DNA of 16,417 bases, from contig CACXDX010000114.1 in NCBI GenBank assembly GCA_902766525.1, positions 1-16,417 on the forward strand, written 5' to 3'. This document shows positions 1 to 5,473 of this stretch, in pieces. The stretch is from an uncultured Bacillota bacterium (lineage in GTDB: Bacteria; Bacillota; Dehalobacteriia; UBA7702). Position 1 is the first letter of the stretch. Every line of letters starts with the position of its first letter. The notes beneath the pieces are model-generated. The model saw only the letters and a list, made by a program, of their open reading frames with translations, was not told the origin of the DNA and did not search any database. The translations under genes were made by a program, and so were the position numbers.

Positions 1-205
1 GACCTTGAAAAGGGAGGCCGAAAAAACAGACTTCTCCCCCGTCCGGGTGAACAAGATTCAATATCGATTTGATCGTCGTCGTCTTCCCGGCTCCGTTTCG
101 TCCGATGAATCCGGTGATTCTCCCCTGTCGGATGGAAAAAGATACGTTTTGCAACCGAAAAGACGGATATTCTTTTCTCAAATTGCTTACTTCTACAATG
201 CTCAT
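1..205 (-). CDS. ABC transporter ATP-binding protein, N-terminal part (runs off the window)
   Basis: Reading leftward from the ATG at 205-203, 68 codons are present before the window edge. The protein opens MSIVEVSNLRKEYPSF, as usual for a nucleotide-binding subunit, and carries a Walker A motif GRNGAGKT at residues 35-42 followed by TTIKSILNLVHPDGGEV, the usual start of an ABC-2 or multidrug/antibiotic-type exporter ATPase. The signature, Walker B and H-loop lie outside the window, so completeness cannot be judged. The start is fixed by a GGAGG ribosome binding site at 215-211, five bases upstream of the ATG. It probably powers a membrane permease encoded farther left, which is inference. 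The transported substrate cannot be read from this fragment. No GntR-type regulator gene precedes it, unlike many YtrB-like operons. Confidence 0.93.
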   Translation of the reverse strand, partial: MSIVEVSNLRKEYPSFRLQNVSFSIRQGRITGFIGRNGAGKTTTIKSILNLVHPDGGEVCFFGLPFQG

Positions 206-252
206 AGGATCCTCCAAGTTTGATTTATCTGAAATCTATGATTTATACGAAT

Positions 253-281
253 ATTGTAATGTATCGTTGCGGCGATTTCAA
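253..281 (-). promoter_or_regulatory. Sigma-A-type promoter of the ABC ATPase gene
   Basis: On the minus strand a -35 box TTGAAA (281-276) and a -10 box TACAAT (258-253) are separated by exactly 17 bases. This predicts a start near 246 and a leader of about 40 bases before the ATG at 205. Two direct copies of TGATTTAT on the plus strand (221-228 and 239-246) sit in the leader, 18 bases apart. Confidence 0.65.
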
Positions 282-282
282 C

Positions 283-327
283 CAACCAAAGCGAACATAT
301 TCCCGTTTTTTATGTTATTTTTGGTTG
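283..327. repeat. Interrupted inverted repeat just upstream of the ABC gene promoter
   Basis: CAACCAAA (283-290) pairs with TTTGGTTG (320-327). Inside it, AACATA (294-299) pairs with TATGTT (311-316). The two helices are joined by a symmetric 3x3 mismatch and enclose an 11-base loop. The dyad lies between the tmRNA terminator and the -35 box of the ABC gene. It could be a regulator binding site or an incidental structure; there is no U-tract, so it is not a normal terminator. Confidence 0.5.
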
Positions 328-329
328 CG

Positions 330-370
330 AAAAAATACTCGAACTTCCGTTTGACACAGAAGTTCGAGTA
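330..370 (-). terminator. Rho-independent terminator of ssrA
   Basis: A perfect 12-bp stem (336-347 with 359-370, core CTCGAACTTC/GAAGTTCGAG) encloses an 11-base loop. On the minus strand it is followed by six T residues (335-330). It starts ten bases past the CCA end of the tmRNA, as expected for the end of its precursor. Confidence 0.88.
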
Positions 371-379
371 AAAATTTTT

Positions 380-729
380 TGGTGGAGATGAGGGGAGTTG
401 AACCCCTGTCCGAAGGAGAACCCACCGGGCTTTCTCCGAGCGCAGAATGTGTTCGATCTCGCCTTAACGGATTACACAAACAAAGTCCGCCAAGACCATT
501 CCGATAAATTTCCCGCATCATCCTCGGAAAAAAATGATACGGTATCCCGACCTATTGACCCCCATTCATCCATCGCGGGAACAGGATGAAGGAGGTTAGG
601 CTGCAATTAAGCAGCTAAAGCTAATTGATTTTTGTCATTTCAATTTAGGTTCCACAGTTTAGCGGCCTTATGGAACGCCGGCTCGCTTACCCGACCAATC
701 CTTCCCCCGTCGAAAACCAGTACATCCCC
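380..729 (-). ncRNA. ssrA: Transfer-messenger RNA (tmRNA)
   Basis: tmRNA rescues ribosomes stalled on truncated mRNAs by adding a degradation tag with the help of SmpB. The 5' end (729 leftward) reads GGGGATGTACTGGTTTTCGA, the conserved tmRNA start, and its first seven bases pair with CATCTCC just before ACCA at the 3' end (383-380). The T-arm GGGG-TTCAACT-CCCC is intact. The tag frame ends GCT TTA GCT GCT TAA at 607-609, and the stop sits in a hairpin (GCTGC/GCAGC), as is typical. Reading back from the stop, the tag is NDKNQLALAA (639-607). The preceding codon in that frame is TGA (642-640), so the resume codon appears to be AAT rather than the common GCA. The total length of 350 bases is normal for a one-piece tmRNA. 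Confidence 0.96.
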
Positions 730-763
730 GTTTCTGACGAAAAAAACGATTGTCGCTATTTTT

Positions 764-792
764 ATTATACTCTTTTTATCTCAAAAATTCAA
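764..792 (-). promoter_or_regulatory. Promoter of ssrA
   Basis: On the minus strand there is a -35 box TTGAAT (792-787), a 17-base spacer and a perfect -10 box TATAAT (769-764). The predicted start near 757 gives a precursor with a 5' extension of about 28 bases ahead of the mature end at 729, which RNase P would remove. Confidence 0.75.
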
Positions 793-843
793 TAAATAAT
801 ATCAGAGCCCTTTTTCAACAGCGAAGAAAGTGCTATAATATTT

Positions 844-1362
844 TTATTCGGAATCGGTCTCTCCGGTTTGCGGCGGTTCCTCTCCCATAATCTCTTCAGC
901 AGACTCGGTTTTTTCCAAAATATCGTTTACGGGAGAATCCGTTTCCTCCGGCGTATCTTTTGGCGAAGAATCCTCTTGGGCATCCATGGCATGAAGCGAT
1001 GTAAGGAAGCTTTCGGGATTCGCTTTTTTGGCCGAAAGAGACGGTTCCTCCGAAACGGAAGGACGAATCCCGCGCCGCTCGTCGGAAGCGCGGCGATTGC
1101 TTCTTTTTTGTTTCGTCGTCTTTATCGTTTTACGGCGGCGGTCTTTTCCGCGGGGAGAACGCTTTTTACGCGTCGTTTTCGCGATCTCCGCCGCTGACAT
1201 CGTCCGATAGCGAAAATAATCCAGGATCTGCAAACCGAGGCAGATGATGATGGCAAAAATAAAGATCCATTCCCACCAGTGAACCACGGTATAAGCTTCA
1301 TATGCGAGGAAAAGACAGAGTATCACCAAAAAAACGACTGCGATAATATCTTTGATGCGCAT
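844..1362 (-). CDS. Hypothetical membrane protein with charge-segregated tail
   Basis: I do not recognise this 172-residue protein. The N-terminus has two hydrophobic helices (about residues 5-26 and 31-50) separated by a short Trp-rich turn (VVHWWEW). After residue 50 comes a very basic stretch (about 62-100, rich in KKR, RRRK and QKRSNRR), then an acidic Ser/Glu/Asp-rich C-terminus (about 103-172) with no predicted fold. The positive-inside rule suggests that both termini are cytoplasmic, which is inference. A weak AAAGGA site lies about ten bases before the ATG, and a promoter lies just upstream. The gene stands alone between ssrA and the divergent ybaK. The polyampholyte tail could bind nucleic acid or a partner protein, but nothing in the sequence proves this. 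Confidence 0.75.
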   Translation of the reverse strand: MRIKDIIAVVFLVILCLFLAYEAYTVVHWWEWIFIFAIIICLGLQILDYFRYRTMSAAEIAKTTRKKRSPRGKDRRRKTIKTTKQKRSNRRASDERRGIRPSVSEEPSLSAKKANPESFLTSLHAMDAQEDSSPKDTPEETDSPVNDILEKTESAEEIMGEEPPQTGETDSE

Positions 1363-1390
1363 GATTCCGTTTCCTTTGTTTTGATAATAT

Positions 1391-1420
1391 ATTATACCAC
1401 CGATAGCAGGGACAAAGCAA
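1391..1420 (-). promoter_or_regulatory. Probable promoter of the 844-1362 gene
   Basis: There is a perfect -10 box TATAAT (1396-1391) on the minus strand. An imperfect -35 box TTGCTT (1420-1415) lies 18 bases upstream. The predicted leader is about 20 bases. Confidence 0.45.
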
Positions 1421-1468
1421 CGCTATTTTCAAAAAAATCGACATTTTCCCCTTAAAAAGGAGCATAAC

Positions 1469-1957
1469 ATGGCCGAAGCGAAAACCAACGCCGCCCGTCT
1501 TTTTGACAGTGCCGCGATTCCCTATCAACTTCACGCCTACGAAACGAAAGACGGACTCATCGACGGCGTTTCCGTAGCCGAAAAATGCGGTCAAAACCCG
1601 GATCAGGTTTTTAAAACACTGGTTACCGTCGGACACAGCGGCGAGCATTTCGTTTTTGTCGTTCCCGTCGCCGAAAGTCTCGATCTCAAAAAAGCCGCCA
1701 AAAGCGTCAATGAAAAATCCATCGAAATGATCCCGCAAAAGGAGCTGTTAAAACTCACCGGTTACGTCCACGGCGGCTGTTCCCCTTTCGGCATGAAAAA
1801 GCCTTTCTTTACCGTTTTCGAAGAAACAGCGGAGCTCTGCGACACGATCATGGTCAGCGCCGGCAAAATCGGGCTCCAAATCGAAGCGTCTCCCGATCAG
1901 ATGATTTCTCTTCTGGGAGAAAAAAACGCGAAGTATGATGATATTGTAAAAGAATAA
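1469..1957 (+). CDS. ybaK: Cys-tRNA(Pro)/Cys-tRNA(Cys) deacylase, YbaK/EbsC family
   Basis: Family knowledge: YbaK hydrolyses Cys-tRNA(Pro), which prolyl-tRNA synthetase makes by mistake, and so protects translation fidelity in the cytoplasm. The 162-residue protein fits the family in length and shows the expected blocks: NAARLFDSAAIPYQLHAYE at the start, VFKTLVTVG around residues 47-55 with the essential lysine of the family (K49), VPVAESLDLKKAAKS (about 70-84), the Gly-rich GGCSPFGMKK segment and VSAGKIGLQIEASP near the end. The ATG has an AAGGAG site eight bases upstream. It is probably a single-gene unit, since it is divergent from the membrane protein gene and ends in a terminator shared with the convergent lipoprotein gene. 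Confidence 0.93.
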   Translation: MAEAKTNAARLFDSAAIPYQLHAYETKDGLIDGVSVAEKCGQNPDQVFKTLVTVGHSGEHFVFVVPVAESLDLKKAAKSVNEKSIEMIPQKELLKLTGYVHGGCSPFGMKKPFFTVFEETAELCDTIMVSAGKIGLQIEASPDQMISLLGEKNAKYDDIVKE

Positions 1958-2000
1958 AAAGAGGCGGCTTTAAAAGCAGCCTCTTTCCTTTTGTTTTTTT
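1958..2000. terminator. Bidirectional terminator between ybaK and the lipoprotein gene
   Basis: AAAGAGGCGGCTTT (1958-1971) pairs with AAGCAGCCTCTTT (1974-1986) with one mismatch. The plus strand then has a T-rich run ending in seven Ts (1987-2000). On the minus strand the same stem is followed by CTTTTTATTC. It therefore serves both convergent genes. Confidence 0.85.
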
Positions 2001-2223
2001 ATTCTTCCTCTTCCAAATCACTGTCGGTGGCGGGAAGTTCCGAACTGTCAATGATCAATTCCCCATCGGAAGTATATTCCTCAACAACAACCTCTTCCGC
2101 ATCGGAATCGGAAGCCACCACTTCGGTATCGGTTTCTTCCTCCGCTTCCGCAGACGTATTGCCGCAGGCGCAAAATGCGAAAATCATCGATCCGGCCAAC
2201 AGGGCCAAAAACAATTTCTTCAT
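1999..2223 (-). CDS. Small, highly acidic lipoprotein of unknown function
   Basis: The best start is the ATG at 2223, which has AAAGGAG seven bases upstream. A longer reading from 2277 has no ribosome site and would bury the signal peptide. The 74-residue product begins MKKLFLALLAGSMIFAFCAC, a lipoprotein signal peptide with lipidation most likely at C20 (AC followed by GN) and a second Cys at 18. The mature part is about 55 residues and almost wholly acidic and Ser/Thr-rich (EAEEETDTE, DSDAEE, ending DLEEEE), with no Lys or Arg after the signal. It is probably disordered and tethered outside the membrane. I recognise no family. A cation-binding or spacer role is speculation. Confidence 0.78.
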   Translation of the reverse strand: MKKLFLALLAGSMIFAFCACGNTSAEAEEETDTEVVASDSDAEEVVVEEYTSDGELIIDSSELPATDSDLEEEE

Positions 2224-2278
2224 CTGAAACTCCTTTACTGTATTTTTTATACAAATAAATGATCTATTTCCTGTCAAT

Positions 2279-2307
2279 ATTATACTTCATATTGGGGAAA
2301 AATGCAA
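2279..2307 (-). promoter_or_regulatory. Promoter of the acidic lipoprotein gene
   Basis: On the minus strand there is a -35 box TTGCAT (2307-2302), a 17-base spacer and a perfect -10 box TATAAT (2284-2279). The start would be near 2272, about 50 bases before the ATG at 2223. A TTGACA hexamer follows at 2277-2272 but has no matching -10 box at good spacing. Confidence 0.65.
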
Positions 2308-2363
2308 TCATAGTTCCCTCCGGCAGCGCATATTTTAAGGAAAAAAGCAATACGGAGGCAAAT

Positions 2364-3410
2364 ATGACAGGAAAACAGCGCACCGTTTTTCCGGGCAATA
2401 ACAGCAGTCAAGGCTTTTATTCTTTTTATGCCAGCGGCCTTTCCGCCACGGAAAAAATCCATATTCTCAAAGGCGGACCCGGCACGGGGAAATCCTCCCT
2501 GATGCGTCATGTTGCCGAAACATGCCGCAAACATGGCATCGATGTTGAACTCTGGCAATGCTCCTCCGACAATGATTCTCTCGACGGCGTTTTGATCCCC
2601 TCTCGTTCCGTCGCCGTCATCGACGGTACCGCTCCCCATATTATGGATCCGATCTATCCCGGTGTACGCGAGACCATCATAAATCTCGGAGCCTATTGGG
2701 ATGAAGCGATCCTTGCCCGAAACAAATGCGATATCATCTCGATCAGCCGCCATATCGCGGCGGTTTTCAACAAAGCCTATGATCTTCTCCGCGAAGCCGC
2801 CCGATACGATGCGCAGCTTCGGGATGACCGGCGGGAGAAGCACACTTTTGAATTTGATGCCGAGACCTTATTGGGCGATATTCTGAAAGAAGACACACCT
2901 TTGATCCGCCACCTTTTCGCCGCCGCCGTCACGCCGAAAGGCGTCATCGACCTTCGTCGGGCGCTTTGCCTCGATCATCGACAGCGGATCTATTTGATCG
3001 GCGGAAAAAGATCACAACGTGAAATCTGCCTGAAAAAGATCATCGCGGCAGGGAAAAGACGGGGATTGGCCATCGACATCTTCCATGGTCATCTCGATCC
3101 CGAGGAAATCATTTTGGTCTCTTTCCCCAAACGCGGCGTCGTTTTCTCCACCGCGGAGCAATTTCCCCCGGAAACAAGGGAAGGCGATAAAATCATCCGC
3201 TTCGACAGCGTCCCTCTCTTTGATGAGCAGCAAAAGGCTCTTACCAAGCGGGATGCTCTCATTGATGAAGCCGTCGCGCATCTGCGCGTTGCCCACCGTC
3301 TTCACGACGAGCTGGAACGATATTACATTGCCGCCATGGATTTTGACGCCGTAGACAGCATCGCCGCCGAACTCAGCCAAAATATTTTAAAAAGCACGGC
3401 AGGATTATAA
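2364..3410 (+). CDS. P-loop ATPase of the PRK06851 type with a degenerate second nucleotide site
   Basis: The start was chosen at 2364 because a GGAGG site lies seven bases upstream; a reading from 2259 would cross the promoter region. The 348-residue product opens with the family pattern FPGNNSSQGFYSFY and then Walker A GGPGTGKSS (37-45). A Walker B-like strand follows, SVAVIDGTAPH (82-92). From memory, members of this family contain two related P-loop halves. Here the second half is recognisable (RIYLIGG from 208, then IDIFHGHLDPEEIILVSFP around 237-255, mirroring VELWQCSSDNDSLDGVLIP of the first half). Its P-loop reads GGKRSQREI, with no GK[ST], so it probably cannot bind ATP normally. The cellular role of the family is not established. 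No terminator separates it from uvrB, 56 bases downstream. Confidence 0.82.
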   Translation: MTGKQRTVFPGNNSSQGFYSFYASGLSATEKIHILKGGPGTGKSSLMRHVAETCRKHGIDVELWQCSSDNDSLDGVLIPSRSVAVIDGTAPHIMDPIYPGVRETIINLGAYWDEAILARNKCDIISISRHIAAVFNKAYDLLREAARYDAQLRDDRREKHTFEFDAETLLGDILKEDTPLIRHLFAAAVTPKGVIDLRRALCLDHRQRIYLIGGKRSQREICLKKIIAAGKRRGLAIDIFHGHLDPEEIILVSFPKRGVVFSTAEQFPPETREGDKIIRFDSVPLFDEQQKALTKRDALIDEAVAHLRVAHRLHDELERYYIAAMDFDAVDSIAAELSQNILKSTAGL

Positions 3411-3416
3411 AAAATA

Positions 3417-3442
3417 TGATATACTGTAAGGTAACATTGGTT
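3417..3442 (+). promoter_or_regulatory. Possible extended -10 promoter of the uvr cluster with an overlapping LexA-like site
   Basis: TGATATACT (3417-3425) fits an extended -10 element, but no good -35 box is visible. Just downstream, AACATTGGTT (3433-3442) has the AAC-N4-GTT core of Firmicutes LexA boxes, with mismatched outer bases. Its position over the predicted start would suit a repressor. Both calls are tentative. Confidence 0.35.
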
Positions 3443-3466
3443 TAGAATAACAGAGCGAGGATTACT

Positions 3467-5470
3467 ATGGCGGATTTTAAATTGAAAGCTCCCTATCAGC
3501 CCGACGGCGGGCAGCCCCGGGCGATCGATACATTGCTCTACTCTCTCAATCAGGGTAATCGCGATCAGATTCTCCTGGGCGTTACGGGCAGCGGCAAAAC
3601 CTTTACGATGGCCAATATCATTGAAAAAATGAATCGCCCCACCCTCGTCATGGTCCACAACAAGACGCTGGCGGCACAGCTCTGCGGTGAATTCAAAGAA
3701 TTCTTCCCGGATAACGCCGTGGAATACTTCGTCAGCTTCTACGATTACTATCAGCCCGAGGCTTACGTTCCCCGCAGCGATACTTATATCGAAAAGGATT
3801 CTTCCATCAACGATGAGATCGAGCGTCTTCGCCATGCCGCCACCGCCGCCCTCTTCGAGCGGCGGGACGTTCTGATCGTCGCCAGTGTCTCCGCTATCTA
3901 CGGTCTCGGTAATCCCGAGGATTACAGCACCATGGCGGTGAGCCTCTGGGAAGGTCAGGAAATCAGCAGGGAAGAGATCGTAAAAAAACTGATCTCCATT
4001 CAATATACCCGCAACAATATGGATCTCAACCGCTCCGAATTTCGCGTTCGCGGCGATATTCTGGAGATCTTTCCGGCATCCTCCACGGAACAGGTCATCC
4101 GCGTGGAAATGTTCGGCGATGAGATCGAACGCATCGTTGAAACCGACATCGTCACCGGCGAAGTCCTGCACAATCTGCGCCACGCCATGATCTTCCCCGC
4201 GTCGCACTATGTCACCGACGAATCCCGCATGGAAACCGCGATGAACGATATCAAAGCGGAATTGGAAGTGCGCCTCGCCGTTTTAAAAGCGGAAAACAAA
4301 TTATTGGAAGCCCAGCGATTGGAACAGCGCACCCGCTTCGATCTGGAAATGATGGCCGAAGTGGGTTACTGCACCGGCATCGAAAACTATTCCCGTCACC
4401 TTACCGGCAGAAAAGAGGGAGAAGCGCCCTATACGCTGATGGATTTCTTCCCCGAGGATTTTCTGCTCTTCGTCGACGAAAGTCACGTCACCATCCCCCA
4501 GATCGGCGGTATGTATCGGGGCGACCGGGCAAGAAAAGAAGTTCTCATCGATTACGGTTTTCGCCTGCCTTCGGCGCTGGATAACCGACCCTTAAAATTC
4601 GAAGAATTCGAAGAGAAGATCAATCAGATCGTCTATGTTTCGGCCACCCCCGGCGATTACGAACTGAATCGCCATCCGCTCATTGCCGAACAGATCATTC
4701 GGCCGACAGGTCTTCTCGATCCCAAAATCGAAGTGCGCCCCATCGAAGGCCAGATCGACGATCTTTGCAATGAGATCCGGGATCGCATCGAAAAAAACGA
4801 ACGTGTCCTCATCACCACCCTGACCAAACGCATGGCCGAGGATTTAACCAAATACCTGATGGAACAGGGGATCAAAGTCACATACCTGCATTATGACGTC
4901 AAAACACTGGAAAGAACCGAGATCATCCGTAATCTGCGCCTCGGCACCTATGACGTCCTTGTCGGCATCAATCTCCTGCGTGAAGGGCTGGATCTGCCCG
5001 AAGTCTCCCTCATCATCATCCTCGATGCCGATAAAGAAGGCTTTTTGCGTGCGGAACGTTCGCTGATCCAGACCATCGGCCGCGCCGCCCGCAACGATCA
5101 CGGCAGCGTCATCATGTATGCCGACCGCGTTACCGATTCGATGAGGCGAGCCATCGACGAAACCAACCGGCGCCGCGAGATCCAGCAGACCTACAATGAA
5201 GAACGCGGCATCGTTCCCAAGACCATCATCAAAAAAGTCCGGGACAACCTCGCCGTCACCTATGAGGAAAAAGGCAGAGAACAGCATCTTTCCCAGTGGG
5301 TCAAAGATAAGAAAAAAAGAGAAAAGGCCATCGCTTCTCTGGAAAAAGAAATGCGTCAGGCCGCCAAACGCCTCGACTTCGAACACGCCGCGGAACTGCG
5401 CGATATGATCATGGAGCTGCGCGCCGCCGCCAGAGGCCATCAGAAAATCGAAACGGAACAGGAATTTTAA
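3467..5470 (+). CDS. uvrB: Excinuclease ABC subunit B
   Basis: UvrB is the damage-verifying helicase-like core of nucleotide excision repair. It is loaded by UvrA and recruits UvrC. The 667 residues match the usual length. Visible in order are Walker A GVTGSGKT (38-45), the damage-probing beta-hairpin region FVSFYDYYQPEAYVPRSD (89-106), helicase motif II DESH (338-341), RLPSALDNRPL (367-377), motif V/VI INLLREGLDL and QTIGRAARN (502-511, 536-544), and a C-terminal UVR domain (about 621-656, LDFEHAAELRD) that contacts UvrC. All key residues are intact. The ATG has a GAGG site eight bases upstream. It is the first gene of the uvrB-uvrA-uvrC-ABC-F cluster and lies three bases before uvrA, so translational coupling is likely. 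Confidence 0.99.
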   Translation: MADFKLKAPYQPDGGQPRAIDTLLYSLNQGNRDQILLGVTGSGKTFTMANIIEKMNRPTLVMVHNKTLAAQLCGEFKEFFPDNAVEYFVSFYDYYQPEAYVPRSDTYIEKDSSINDEIERLRHAATAALFERRDVLIVASVSAIYGLGNPEDYSTMAVSLWEGQEISREEIVKKLISIQYTRNNMDLNRSEFRVRGDILEIFPASSTEQVIRVEMFGDEIERIVETDIVTGEVLHNLRHAMIFPASHYVTDESRMETAMNDIKAELEVRLAVLKAENKLLEAQRLEQRTRFDLEMMAEVGYCTGIENYSRHLTGRKEGEAPYTLMDFFPEDFLLFVDESHVTIPQIGGMYRGDRARKEVLIDYGFRLPSALDNRPLKFEEFEEKINQIVYVSATPGDYELNRHPLIAEQIIRPTGLLDPKIEVRPIEGQIDDLCNEIRDRIEKNERVLITTLTKRMAEDLTKYLMEQGIKVTYLHYDVKTLERTEIIRNLRLGTYDVLVGINLLREGLDLPEVSLIIILDADKEGFLRAERSLIQTIGRAARNDHGSVIMYADRVTDSMRRAIDETNRRREIQQTYNEERGIVPKTIIKKVRDNLAVTYEEKGREQHLSQWVKDKKKREKAIASLEKEMRQAAKRLDFEHAAELRDMIMELRAAARGHQKIETEQEF

Positions 5471-5473
5471 AAC

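Noticed and set aside
315..521. 68-codon open frame on the minus strand
   Set aside because: It lies inside tmRNA and its terminator; the sequence is explained by the RNA.
785..843. Imperfect hairpin after the 844-1362 gene (AGCACTTTCTT with AAAAAGGGCT)
   Set aside because: The stem has two mismatches and no clear T-run, so it is not supported as a terminator.
3323..4207. 294-codon open frame on the minus strand over uvrB
   Set aside because: It is antisense to a clear uvrB with all its motifs. The composition (HDEGGA, FDGVFH-type runs) is typical of a shadow frame and it has no ribosome site.
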